Assembly: GCF_000968685.2 (NCBI RefSeq)
Contig: NZ_LAKD02000042.1
Coordinates: forward strand, 1-33,828
Reading direction: 5' to 3'
Length of the DNA: 33,828 bases
Source of the DNA: Streptomyces antioxidans
GTDB lineage: Bacteria > Actinomycetota > Actinomycetes > Streptomycetales > Streptomycetaceae
This document shows positions 1 to 7,793 of the stretch, one piece after another. Every line of letters starts with the position of its first letter. Position 1 is the first letter of the stretch. Both the position numbers and the translations under genes were made by a program. The notes beneath the pieces are model-generated. The model saw only the letters and a list, made by a program, of their open reading frames with translations. It was not told where the DNA came from and made no database searches.

Positions 1-68
1 TGGCGACGACCCAACTCAAGACCAGCTCACTAGCTGACGCTGAGCGGAGAGCGGGGATCAGCGGACGT

Positions 69-1076
69 TTAGGCGGGAGTGGGAGTAGTAGCCGCCGAGT
101 CCCCCTCCGGCGCGAACTCCCGCAGCTCGAAGGCGGGGTCGACCTGGGCGGCGAGGTCGGCACCCGTCTTCGCGTTTCCCCAGCTCTGCGCGTTCTTCAG
201 GTGGAAGTGCACCATCTGACGGGTGTACCGCTGCCAGTCGCGCCGCTCGTACGAGGCGTCCACCGCGTCCCGCAGCGTCCGCAGCGCCGCGCGGTTCGGC
301 TCCTCCAGCTCCTCGAACCGGGGAGCACGGCCCTTTTCCATCGCCCGGACCCAGTCGGAGTGGCCGAACGCGACCAGCAGGTCATCGCCCACCTCCGCAC
401 GGAGGTAGTCCAGGTCCTCCGGGCCCTGCACCTTGTTGCCGACCACCCGGAGCGCCACATCGAAGTCGCGGGCGTACTCCTTGTACTGGCGGTAGACGGA
501 GACGCCCTTGCGCGTGGGCTCGGCCACCAGGAACGTCATGTCGAAGCGGGTGAAGAGGCCGGAGGCGAAGGAGTCGCTGCCCGCCGTCATATCGACGACG
601 ATGAACTCGCCGCGCCCGTCGACGAGGTGGTTCAGGCACAGCTCGATCGCGCCGACCTTGGAGTGGTAGCAGGCGACACCGAGGTCGGATTCGGTGAAGG
701 GGCCGGTCGCCATCAGCCGCACCGATCCGTTGTCGAGCGGCAGGGTGCGGGCGCATGCCTGGTAGACGGGGTTGTCCTCGCCGATCCGCAGCAGCCGCGA
801 GCCCTCACCCGGCGGGGTGGTCTTGATCATGGTCTCGGCGGAGGTGATCCGGGGGTTCGTACCGCGCAAGTAGTCCTTGATCAGCGGGAGATGGGCGCCC
901 ATCGCGGGCAGCGCGGCGGCCTCCGCCTCGTCGAGTCCGAGCGCCACACCCAGATGCTGATTGATATCGGCGTCAACGGCGACGACGGGGGCGTGGGTGG
1001 CGGCGAGATGGCGGATGAACAGCGACGACAGCGTGGTCTTGCCGCTCCCACCCTTGCCTACGAAAGCGATCTTCAT
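69..1076 (-). CDS. ParA/CooC-like P-loop ATPase
   Basis: A 335-residue cytoplasmic ATP-binding protein of the MinD/ParA/CooC superfamily. A deviant Walker A, GKGGSGKTT, lies at residues 7-15. It is followed by the DADIN switch motif and a Walker B-like VVDMTAG near the middle. CooC-like ATPases use ATP-driven dimerisation to mature metalloenzymes or position proteins; the partner here is unknown. I chose the ATG at 1076 because AGGTG lies just upstream. A GTG two codons earlier (1082) is possible but would sit inside that ribosome-binding site. A TACGCT -10-like hexamer ends about 8 bases before the ATG, so the transcript may be almost leaderless. The gene is divergent from the Fic-like gene, with about 100 bases between them. 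Actinobacteria keep this ATPase next to the Fic-like and tad genes (from memory). Family is secure; function is not known. Confidence 0.85.
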   Translation of the reverse strand: MKIAFVGKGGSGKTTLSSLFIRHLAATHAPVVAVDADINQHLGVALGLDEAEAAALPAMGAHLPLIKDYLRGTNPRITSAETMIKTTPPGEGSRLLRIGEDNPVYQACARTLPLDNGSVRLMATGPFTESDLGVACYHSKVGAIELCLNHLVDGRGEFIVVDMTAGSDSFASGLFTRFDMTFLVAEPTRKGVSVYRQYKEYARDFDVALRVVGNKVQGPEDLDYLRAEVGDDLLVAFGHSDWVRAMEKGRAPRFEELEEPNRAALRTLRDAVDASYERRDWQRYTRQMVHFHLKNAQSWGNAKTGADLAAQVDPAFELREFAPEGDSAATTPTPA

Positions 1077-1177
1077 GTTCACCTAGCGTAGGTGAGCGAT
1101 CCCGGTCCATGAGGGATTTACGTGAAGAACACCACTCCAACGAGGGTGCCCGGCGCGAGGTGCGTAGTGTCGTACTC

Positions 1178-2005
1178 ATGAGTACGTCAGCTGATCCGCT
1201 CGCCACCCTGGCCGCGCTGCCCGGTGTGACCGAGTCCGTGAACGCCGTACGGACCGCCGTGGACCGGGTCTATGGGCACCGGGTGATGCGCCGCCGCAGC
1301 AATGAGGTCACCTCCGAGGCGGCGTTGCGCGGGGCGCGGGGCTCCGCCGCGCTGGCCGGTGCGGACTGGGCGCTGGAAGAGGTGCGCCGCCGCACCGACT
1401 TCGGGGCCGGGGGCGAGCCGCGCACGGTGGGGGCGGCGCTGCGGTTGACCGCCGAGGCGGGGCAGCTGCTGAGCATCTGGCGGCAGTCGCCGCTGCGGGT
1501 GCTGGCCCGGCTGCATCTGGTCGCGGCGGGTGGGGCGGAGGGTGACGAGAGGATCGGCCGCCCGAGGCAGTCGGGTGAGCCGGTGGACGAGCCGCTGATC
1601 GGGTCCGATCTGCCGCTGCCGGACGCGGACGAGGTGGCGGGGCGGCTCGATGGGCTGGCCCGGCTGCTGCTCGCGGGCAGTGAGGCTCCGGCACTGGTGA
1701 CGGCGGCCGTGGTGCATGGCGAACTGCTCGCCCTGCGGCCCTTTGTCTCCCACAACGGTTTGGTGGCGCGGGCGGCCGAACGGATCGTGCTGGTCGGCAG
1801 CGGTCTCGATCCGAAGTCCATCTGCCCGGCCGAGGTGGGGTACGCGGAGCTGGGAGCCGCGCCCTACATGGCGGCGCTGGAGGGCTATGCGTCCGGGACG
1901 CCGGAGGGGATGGCGGTGTGGATCGGGCACTGCGGACGGGCGGTTGAGCTCGGGGTGCGGGAGTCCACGGCGGTCTGCGAGGCCCTGCAGCGCGGGGCGG
2001 CCTGA
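1178..2005 (+). CDS. Degenerate Fic-domain-like protein (often called oxidoreductase)
   Basis: A 275-residue soluble protein that I place in the Fic/DOC fold. Fic enzymes transfer AMP or other nucleotide groups using the motif HPFxxGNGRxxR. Here the matching stretch, near residues 190-205, reads RPFVSHNGLVARAAER. The catalytic His is replaced by Arg and the GNGR loop is only partly kept, so AMP transfer looks unlikely. Streptomyces homologues are commonly labelled 'oxidoreductase', but no NAD or FAD motif is visible. The ATG at 1178 fits the conserved start better than an upstream ATG at 1109. No good ribosome-binding site precedes it, and a TAGTGT hexamer 7 bases upstream suggests a leaderless message. 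It is divergent from the ATPase gene and convergent with the HAD phosphatase gene. A hairpin terminator follows at 2175. Confidence 0.75.
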   Translation: MSTSADPLATLAALPGVTESVNAVRTAVDRVYGHRVMRRRSNEVTSEAALRGARGSAALAGADWALEEVRRRTDFGAGGEPRTVGAALRLTAEAGQLLSIWRQSPLRVLARLHLVAAGGAEGDERIGRPRQSGEPVDEPLIGSDLPLPDADEVAGRLDGLARLLLAGSEAPALVTAAVVHGELLALRPFVSHNGLVARAAERIVLVGSGLDPKSICPAEVGYAELGAAPYMAALEGYASGTPEGMAVWIGHCGRAVELGVRESTAVCEALQRGAA

Positions 2006-2160
2006 CGGGGATGGGCCTGACGCGGACGGGTCTGGCGTGGCGCCGGAGAGGCACGGGCTGACAGGCGCGGGCTGACGCGCACGGGTGCGGCCTGGTGCCG
2101 GAGAGGTCCGGGCTGATCCGGGACGGATGCGGTGGTCTGACGCCGGACGAGGCGGCTCGC
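2000..2160 (+). repeat. Degenerate 55-bp tandem repeat after the Fic-like gene
   Basis: CTGACGCGGACGGG at 2017 recurs as CTGACGCGCACGGG at 2072, and GCCGGAGAGG at 2042 recurs at 2097, both at a 55-base offset. Shorter GGCCTGACG-type units begin at the stop codon of the upstream gene (GCCTGA at 2000-2005). No coding potential is evident. Confidence 0.6.
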
Positions 2161-2174
2161 CCCGGACAAGAGTT

Positions 2175-2201
2175 GCGGCGGTGCCACAGGGGCACCGCCG
2201 C
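2175..2201 (+). terminator. Perfect 11-bp hairpin, likely terminator of the Fic-like gene
   Basis: GCGGCGGTGCC (2175-2185) pairs perfectly with GGCACCGCCGC (2191-2201) across a 5-base loop. There is no T-tract, as is usual for Streptomyces terminators. It separates the repeat-rich 3' end of the Fic-like gene from the structured region that follows. Confidence 0.6.
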
Positions 2202-2229
2202 TGGCACAGCTGCCGGGTTACCATGCGTG

Positions 2230-2460
2230 CAATCTCATTCGCCCATCAGGTCGGGAACTTCTGCCCGTCACCTGGTGCGGCTGGCCCGTAATCGACGGGT
2301 CGACGTCGCGTGGGTGCTCAGCATCTGTGCTCGGTCCGTGGGGCCTTGGCGTCTGGGGGGTTTCCTCCCGGATACCCCTGGTCTCGCGGGCCGTCGATTC
2401 CTTTGTACTCCTGCGAGGGGTCAATCGGAACCCCCCACTGCAGATCTTTGCTGTTACCCC
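2230..2460. ncRNA. Possible 6S-type regulatory RNA (scr3559-like)
   Basis: This gene-free stretch between two convergent genes can fold into one long rod. AATCGACGG (2290-2298) pairs perfectly with CCGTCGATT (2391-2399). Further in, CGCG pairs with CGCG and GGGG with CCCC towards an apical G-rich/C-rich stem. Between these stems lies a large asymmetric bubble whose longer side holds a small hairpin, AGCA-TCTG-TGCT. A rod with a central bubble is the 6S RNA layout, which imitates open promoter DNA and binds RNA polymerase. From memory, S. coelicolor has a 6S RNA called scr3559, named after the neighbouring gene that matches the Fic-like gene here. The fold is near-symmetric, so I cannot assign the strand or exact ends. 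Treat as a supported guess. Confidence 0.42.
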
Positions 2461-3296
2461 TAAATGCGGGCATAAAGGGCGCGGCGCCGATTGGTGTACC
2501 ACAGCAGTCCGGCGGTGGCGGCGGCCGCGCCGACGGCCGCCGCCACGGCGAGCGCCGGACGCGGCGGCATGGCGAGCGAGGGGCGGCGCTGCTTCAACCG
2601 CACCGGGCGGTTGAAGGAGAGCACCGGCCAGCCGCGGGCCGTCGCCTCGCGCCGCAGTGCCCGGTCCGGGTTGACCGTATGGGGGTGGCCGACCGCTTCC
2701 AGCATCGGGAGATCGGTCACCGAATCGCTGTAGGCGTAACAGCGCGACAAGTCGTAGCCCTCCGACTCCGCCAACTCGGCGATCGCCTCTGCCTTGGTCG
2801 GGCCATAGGCGTAGTACGCCACCTCGCCGGTGAATACTCCGTCCTCGACCACCATGCGAGTGGCCACCACGCGGTCCGCGCCCAGGAGCTCGCCGATCGG
2901 CTCGACCACCTCCGCCCCGGAGGTGCTGACGATCACCACATCGCGCCCCGCGGTGTGATGCTCCTCGATGAGCGAGGCGGCCTCGTCGTAGATGATGGGG
3001 TCGATGAGGTCGTGGAGGGTCTCCGCGACGATCTCCTTGACCTGCTGGACATTCCATCCTCGGCAGAGCGCGGAGAGGTACTTGCGCATCCGCTCCATCT
3101 GCTCGTGATCGGCGCGGCCGGTGAGGAAGACAAACTGTGCATAGGCAGTACGCAGTGCGGCCCGACGGTTGATCAGCCCACCCCGGTAGAAGGACTTGCT
3201 GAAGGTGAGAGTGCTTGACTTCGCAATGACCGTCTTGTCCAGGTCAAAGAAGGCAGCTGTCCGAGGCAAGGAGTGGTTTTCCACGACGCCGAGCAT
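2460..3296 (-). CDS. HAD-IB family phosphatase with C-terminal membrane anchor
   Basis: A 278-residue phosphohydrolase of HAD subfamily IB (the SerB/phosphoserine phosphatase group), which uses an aspartyl-phosphate intermediate. All four motifs are visible in order: FFDLDKT (motif I, nucleophile Asp) near residues 16-22, VSTSG (II), the Lys of GPTKAEA (III), and YSDSVTDLPML (IV, Mg-binding). The C-terminus has an alanine-rich hydrophobic helix of about 20 residues followed by YTNRRR, which suggests a tail anchor. The start at 3296 is preceded by GGTGGG. In-frame ATGs further upstream (up to 3371) would add a basic stretch without a better ribosome-binding site. It matches the HAD gene next to ssd in S. 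coelicolor and Rv3661 in M. tuberculosis (from memory). The substrate is unknown. It is transcribed away from the tad operon. Confidence 0.88.
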   Translation of the reverse strand: MLGVVENHSLPRTAAFFDLDKTVIAKSSTLTFSKSFYRGGLINRRAALRTAYAQFVFLTGRADHEQMERMRKYLSALCRGWNVQQVKEIVAETLHDLIDPIIYDEAASLIEEHHTAGRDVVIVSTSGAEVVEPIGELLGADRVVATRMVVEDGVFTGEVAYYAYGPTKAEAIAELAESEGYDLSRCYAYSDSVTDLPMLEAVGHPHTVNPDRALRREATARGWPVLSFNRPVRLKQRRPSLAMPPRPALAVAAAVGAAAATAGLLWYTNRRRALYARI

Positions 3297-3396
3297 AGGG
3301 CCCACCATTCGGCGTAAGGTGAGGCGCGTGGGTTTGCCTGAGAAGGCTCTCGGGTACACCATGGAAGTCACGGATCGTTCGCGACCGTGCTAACCC

Positions 3397-3465
3397 GGCC
3401 CGACTCCTCCCCCCCCGAGTCGGCCGTGGGGACGACCCCCGCTCTCCCCCCCGGCGGGGGTCGTC
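3397..3465. terminator. Twin hairpins with C-rich loops
   Basis: Two stem-loops stand back to back in the divergent HAD-ssd gap. CCGACTC (3400-3406) pairs with GAGTCGG (3417-3423) around a loop of C and one T. GACGACCCCCGC (3431-3442) pairs perfectly with GCGGGGGTCGTC (3454-3465) around TCTCCCCCCCG. The second is the strongest intergenic stem in this area. As it follows no gene on either strand, it may end a small RNA that starts near 3370 rather than end an mRNA. The rest of 3297-3546 holds no other feature I can support. Confidence 0.55.
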
Positions 3466-3546
3466 GCATGTCCGGACGCGTTTTCGGCGTTCTCATGAGA
3501 TCTTGCTCCCCTCTCTCGGGCCTGTGCGGCCCCGCCTCTCCACAGC

Positions 3547-3632
3547 TTGAGCGGTAACCGTGCGTAATCGCTAGGCTGCTCTCTGGAAGTCACCGGTTTA
3601 GGTGACTGGGATATTCACAACTGATGAGTTGT
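3547..3632 (+). promoter_or_regulatory. Candidate promoter and two palindromic operators upstream of ssd
   Basis: TTGAGC (3547-3552) and TAGGCT (3572-3577) form a weak promoter with a 19-base spacer. Two perfect inverted repeats follow: GTCACC-N6-GGTGAC at 3589-3606 and ACAACT-N4-AGTTGT at 3617-3632. They lie where a regulator could block or activate transcription of the tad operon, about 120-160 bases before the ssd start. No regulator is known from the sequence. Confidence 0.4.
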
Positions 3633-3749
3633 CCACGGTTTTGGACCAAGATCCCCAAGATTTCCTGGATCGCAGCACGGTGATTCTCCGCGATGCTCGC
3701 ACTCGCCGTTCGCGGGAGTGAGAGCGCGTAACGGATATGGGAGGGGATC

Positions 3750-4859
3750 GTGACTGCATCCATCACACCGGAACGCCCTTCGGCGATCGAAGGACAGCGA
3801 AGCAGACCGCTCATCGTCACCGAGGACGAGGCGCTTCTCGACGATCTGCTGCGGCTGTGCGCGGCGGCCGGAGCGGAACCGGAAGTGGCGCATGGCGCGC
3901 TCACCCGCCGGGGCAGTTGGGAGGCCGCACCGCTGATTCTGGTCGGCGACGACTCGGCCGCCCGGCTGTCCGACCGAGCCCGCAGACAAGGGGTGCTGCT
4001 CATCGGGCGCGATCTGGACGACCACGGCATCTGGCAGCGGGCGGTGGCGCTCGGCGCGGACAATGTGGCGTTCCTGCCCGATGCCGAGACCTGGCTGGTG
4101 GACCGGATCGCCGATGTCGCCGAAGGCGTGGGGCGGCAGGCCCTGACCGTCGGGGTCATCGGCGGCCGCGGCGGGGCGGGCGCCTCCACCCTCGCCTGCG
4201 CCCTGGCGGTCACCGCGGCCCGCTCCGGCCGGCGCACCATGCTGATCGATGCCGATCCGCTGGGCGGCGGGCTCGATGTGCTGCTCGGCGGTGAGGGCGC
4301 GCAGGGGCTGAGATGGCCCGCCTTCGCCGAATCGCGGGGGCGGGTCGCCGGGAGCGCCCTGGAGGAGTCGCTGCCGGAGCTGCACGCGCTGCGGGTGCTC
4401 AGCTGGGACCGCGGCGATTCGGTCGTCATCCCGCCGCCGGCGATGCGGGCGGTGCTGGCCGCGGCCCGACGGCGCGGCGGGGTCGTGGTGGTGGATCTGC
4501 CGCGCCGTGTCGACGACGCGGCGGCCGAGGCGCTGTCCCAGATCGACCTCGGGCTGCTGGTCGTCCCTGCGGAGCTGCGAGCGGTCGCGGCCGCCCACCG
4601 GGTGGCGTCCACGGTGGGCATGGTGCTGCGGGATCTGCGCGCGGTGGTGCGGGGCCCGTGCGGGCCGGAGCTCGGCGACGAGGAGATCGCGGAGCTGCTC
4701 GGGCTGCCGCTCGCCGGTCAGCTGCCACCGGAGCCCGGTCTGGCGGACGCGTTCGAGGGCGGGGAGCCCCCGGGCGGCAGCCCCCGTGGCCCGCTCGGCC
4801 GGTTCTGTGCCGAGTTCTGGACGCGCGCCCTCGCCGACGAGGGAGGTGCCACCGCATGA
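3750..4859 (+). CDS. ssd: Septum-site-determining protein Ssd / TadZ-like ATPase
   Basis: A 369-residue protein with an N-terminal receiver-like domain (about residues 18-125) and a C-terminal MinD/ParA-like ATPase domain. The P-loop region reads GGRGGAGAST near residues 137-146, so the usual Lys residues are missing. This is typical of TadZ/CpaE-type proteins, which place the pilus machine at a pole. DADPLGGGLDVL follows as the switch region. The actinobacterial homologue Rv3660c is called Ssd because it affects septum formation. The GTG start has GGGAGGGG just upstream. It is the first gene of the tad operon and its stop overlaps the tadA start (ATGA), indicating translational coupling. ATP hydrolysis may be weak or absent. 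Confidence 0.87.
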   Translation: MTASITPERPSAIEGQRSRPLIVTEDEALLDDLLRLCAAAGAEPEVAHGALTRRGSWEAAPLILVGDDSAARLSDRARRQGVLLIGRDLDDHGIWQRAVALGADNVAFLPDAETWLVDRIADVAEGVGRQALTVGVIGGRGGAGASTLACALAVTAARSGRRTMLIDADPLGGGLDVLLGGEGAQGLRWPAFAESRGRVAGSALEESLPELHALRVLSWDRGDSVVIPPPAMRAVLAAARRRGGVVVVDLPRRVDDAAAEALSQIDLGLLVVPAELRAVAAAHRVASTVGMVLRDLRAVVRGPCGPELGDEEIAELLGLPLAGQLPPEPGLADAFEGGEPPGGSPRGPLGRFCAEFWTRALADEGGATA

Positions 4860-6022
4860 GCGCCGTATCGCCGGATCTGCTGGACGCGGTGCGGCTGCGG
4901 CTGGCCGGGAGCGGCGCGGAACCCACACCCGCGCGGGTGGCGTCAGCCCTGCGCGAGGAGGGGCGGCTGCTCGGCGACACCGAGGTGCTCGGGGTCGTGG
5001 AGGCGCTGCGCTCCGAGCTGGTCGGCACCGGCCCCCTGGAGCCGCTGCTGGCCGCGTCCGATGTCACGGACGTCCTGGTCACCGCCCCCGACGAGGTGTG
5101 GGTGGACCGGGGCTTAGGGCTGGAGCGCACAGGGGTCACCTTCATGGACGCGGCATCCGTGCGCAGGCTCGCGCAGCGGCTCGCCGCGGTGGCCGGGCGG
5201 CGGCTGGACGACGCCCGGCCATGGGTGGACGCCCGGCTTCCGGACGGGACCCGGCTGCATGCGGTGCTCCCTCCGGTCGCGGTCGGTTCCACCTGTCTGT
5301 CGCTGCGGGTGGTGCGCCCCCGGGCGTTCTCCCTCGCGGAGCTGGAGGGGGCCGGGACGGTGCCGCCGGGGGGTGCGCGGCTGCTGGGGGCCATGCTGGA
5401 CGCCCGGCTGTCCTTCCTGATCAGCGGCGGCACGGGCTCCGGCAAGACCACGCTGCTGAGCACCCTGCTCGGGTTGGTCGGGCCGCGGGAGCGCATCGTT
5501 CTCGCCGAGGACTCGGCCGAGTTGCGGCCCGACCACCCGCATGTCGTCCGGCTGGAGACCCGGCCCGCCAACCAGGAGGGCCGGGGCCAGGTCACCCTGC
5601 GGGATCTGGTGCGGCAGGCGCTGCGGATGCGCCCCGACCGGCTGGTGGTCGGGGAGGTGAGGGGCGCCGAGGTCACCGACCTCCTGGGAGCCCTGAACAC
5701 CGGCCATGAGGGCGGCTGCGGCACGGTCCACGCCAATACGGCGGCCGACGTGCCCGCGCGGCTGGAGGCGCTTGGCTCGACCGCGGGTCTGGACCGGGCC
5801 GCGCTCCACAGCCAGCTGGCGGCGGCGCTGTCGGTCGTGGTCCATCTGGTGCGGGACCGCGCCGGGCGCCGCAGGATCGCCGAGCTGCATGTGCTGGACC
5901 GGGACCGGGCGGGCTTCGTCACGACCCTCCCCGCGGCCGTCTGGGGCCCGGAGGGCTTCGAGCGGGCGGCGGGCTGGCAGCGGCTCCAGCGGCTGTGCGC
6001 ACGGGGCGGAGGTGCGGCATGA
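4856..6022 (+). CDS. tadA: TadA/CpaF secretion ATPase
   Basis: A 388-residue type II/IV secretion ATPase of the CpaF/TadA branch, the cytoplasmic motor for Flp pilus assembly. The N-terminal helical domain leads into the core, with Walker A GGTGSGKTT near residues 189-197, the Asp-box ILAEDSAEL-type segment after it, Walker B RPDRLVVGEVRG, and the conserved NTGHEGGCGTVHANTA His box. The ATG at 4856 overlaps the ssd stop and has GGGAGGTG upstream; in-frame codons before it belong to another frame of ssd. The ATPase drives pilin extrusion together with TadB and TadC, whose genes follow directly. All catalytic motifs appear intact, so the motor is probably active, unlike the TadZ-like partner. 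Confidence 0.93.
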   Translation: MSAVSPDLLDAVRLRLAGSGAEPTPARVASALREEGRLLGDTEVLGVVEALRSELVGTGPLEPLLAASDVTDVLVTAPDEVWVDRGLGLERTGVTFMDAASVRRLAQRLAAVAGRRLDDARPWVDARLPDGTRLHAVLPPVAVGSTCLSLRVVRPRAFSLAELEGAGTVPPGGARLLGAMLDARLSFLISGGTGSGKTTLLSTLLGLVGPRERIVLAEDSAELRPDHPHVVRLETRPANQEGRGQVTLRDLVRQALRMRPDRLVVGEVRGAEVTDLLGALNTGHEGGCGTVHANTAADVPARLEALGSTAGLDRAALHSQLAAALSVVVHLVRDRAGRRRIAELHVLDRDRAGFVTTLPAAVWGPEGFERAAGWQRLQRLCARGGGAA

Positions 6023-6981
6023 CGGGCACGGGAGCGGACCCGGGGGCGCTGACGCTCTGCGCCGCGACGCTGTGCGTGGGGGTGGCCTTATGGCTGCTCA
6101 CCGGGCGGGACCGGGAGCTGCGCCGGGCCAGGCTGCTGTTCGCGGGCGGCGGCCCCGTCGAGCCGGGGGAAGCCGACCCGGTGCGCCGGCTGTCCGAGAC
6201 CGCCGCCTGGCTGCGGGAGCGCTGGCGGGTCAAGTACGGCGGGCGGATGGGGCGTGAGCTGCTGTGTCTGCCGGTCGGATGTGTGATCGCACTGCTGGGT
6301 GCGTCGGTTCTGCCGCTGCTCGGGGCGGTGCTGGCCACCCCGGTCGTCGGCCGGTGGCTACGGTCCCGGCGGGGCGAGCGGGACCGCGTGCGGCGCGCCG
6401 CCGGGGTGATCGAGCTCTGTGCCACCGTGGCGGGTGAGCTGCGGGCCGGTCGGCATCCCGGCGAGGCGCTGCTGGCGGTGGATCCCGGCCATCTGAGGGA
6501 GCGTTGGGGGCTGGTGACGGCTGCGGCGCGGTTCGGCGGGGACGTGCCGGACGCGCTGCGGAGGGTGGCCCGGCTGCCGGGCGCCGAGGGGCTGACCGGG
6601 GTCGCGGCCTGCTGGCAGGTGGCGGTCGACGAGGGGGCGGGTCTGGCGGCGGGTCTCGACCGGGTGGCGGCGGCGCTGCGCGCCGAGCGGGACCAGCGGG
6701 AAAGCCTGGACGCCAAGTTGGCGGGGGCCAGGGCCACCGCCCTCGGGCTGGCCGTGCTGCCCATCGTCGGGCTGGCGCTGGGCGGCCTGATGGGCTCCAA
6801 TCCGCTGCACGTACTGCTGCACACCCCGGCAGGGCTGGGCTGTCTGCTGGTGGGCGGCCTGTTGGAGTGGGCGGGCCTGGTCTGGACCGGCCGGATGGTG
6901 CGAGCCGCGCGTGAGCCAGGGCGGCGGCGAGGCAATCCGCACCTGGGCCGAGGCCCGGCGGAGCGCCGGGGTGGCCGATGA
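6019..6981 (+). CDS. tadB: TadB-like inner-membrane platform protein
   Basis: A 320-residue membrane protein of the type II secretion F family (TadB). It has an N-terminal membrane segment near residues 10-27, a pair near residues 80-112, a cytoplasmic helical domain and C-terminal segments near 235-290. The core carries the family's charged helical pattern around GELRAGRHPGEAL and DRVAAALRAERDQRESL. TadB and TadC form the platform on which the TadA motor acts. The ATG at 6019 overlaps the tadA stop and has GGAGG 8 bases upstream; an earlier in-frame start at 5995 lies inside tadA and lacks such a site. The tail is Arg/Gly-rich and overlaps the tadC start by 4 bases. Confidence 0.88.
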   Translation: MTGTGADPGALTLCAATLCVGVALWLLTGRDRELRRARLLFAGGGPVEPGEADPVRRLSETAAWLRERWRVKYGGRMGRELLCLPVGCVIALLGASVLPLLGAVLATPVVGRWLRSRRGERDRVRRAAGVIELCATVAGELRAGRHPGEALLAVDPGHLRERWGLVTAAARFGGDVPDALRRVARLPGAEGLTGVAACWQVAVDEGAGLAAGLDRVAAALRAERDQRESLDAKLAGARATALGLAVLPIVGLALGGLMGSNPLHVLLHTPAGLGCLLVGGLLEWAGLVWTGRMVRAAREPGRRRGNPHLGRGPAERRGGR

Positions 6982-7793
6982 GCGCCGAGGTTGTCCACAG
7001 CCTGGGGATGTCGCTGTCCTTCCTCGCGGCGGCCCTGTGCGCGGCGATGGCGATGGTCGAGGCCCGTCGGGAGCGCGGCGCCCGACGACGGCTGGTGGCG
7101 CTGCTTCCGGGCGCGGAGGAGGGGCGGCCGGGACGGGCCCGGCCGTGGCGGTGGCGCGGCGGGTCCGGTGTGGGTGCTCCGCCCGCCTGGGCCGCACCGG
7201 GCGGTGTGCTGACGATCGCCGTCGTCCTCATCGGAGGGCCGCCGGGGTGGGTGCTGGGGCTCGCTGCGGCCTGCGGCCTCTGGCGGTGGCAGCGGCACCG
7301 CCGGGCCACGGCTGGGCGGTCCGGCCCGGACCGGCACCTCGAGACCGTCGCCGCGCCTCAGATCCCACTGGCGGCCGATCTGCTGACGGCCTGCCTGGCG
7401 GCCGGAGCGGGCCCGCAGAAGGCAGCGGAGGCGGTGGGAGGTTCGCTCGGCGGTCCGGTCGGCGAGCGGCTTGCCCAGACCGCGGCGGAGCTGCGGCTGG
7501 GCGGCGAACCGGCCCACGCCTGGGGGCGGATCGGGGCCCTGCCCGGAGCGCAGGGACTGGCGCGCGCCCTGGAACGCGCCGGGACAACGGGCGCTCCGGC
7601 GGTGGAGCAGGTGTCCCGGCTGGCGGCCGAATGCCGCGCCGAGCAGGGACGGGAGGCGATGAGACGGGCCCACCGTACAGGTGTGCTGGTGAACGCACCG
7701 CTCGCGGGCTGCTTCCTCCCCGCGTTCCTGCTGGTCGGCCTGGCCCCGGTGATGATCGGGCTGGCCCATGGCGCGGCGGGCCACGGCCCCTGA
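6978..7793 (+). CDS. tadC: TadC-like inner-membrane platform protein
   Basis: A 271-residue type II secretion F-domain protein, second half of the TadB/TadC platform. It has a short N-terminal membrane helix, a hydrophobic pair near residues 75-100, a cytoplasmic helical domain with AADLLTACLAAGAGPQKA-like and RLAAECRAEQGREAMRRAHR segments, and two C-terminal helices ending LAHGAAGHGP. The start overlaps the tadB stop (ATGA). It is co-transcribed with the genes before it. After it, 226 bases of repeats precede the pilin gene. Confidence 0.87.
   Translation: MSAEVVHSLGMSLSFLAAALCAAMAMVEARRERGARRRLVALLPGAEEGRPGRARPWRWRGGSGVGAPPAWAAPGGVLTIAVVLIGGPPGWVLGLAAACGLWRWQRHRRATAGRSGPDRHLETVAAPQIPLAADLLTACLAAGAGPQKAAEAVGGSLGGPVGERLAQTAAELRLGGEPAHAWGRIGALPGAQGLARALERAGTTGAPAVEQVSRLAAECRAEQGREAMRRAHRTGVLVNAPLAGCFLPAFLLVGLAPVMIGLAHGAAGHGP

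Noticed and set aside
1..68. A feature at the window start
   Set aside because: Nothing beyond the 3' side of the ATPase gene can be recognised.
3361..3393. Ten-codon frame MEVTDRSRPC as a leader peptide
   Set aside because: No ribosome-binding site and a single Cys codon; noted only as part of a possible small RNA.
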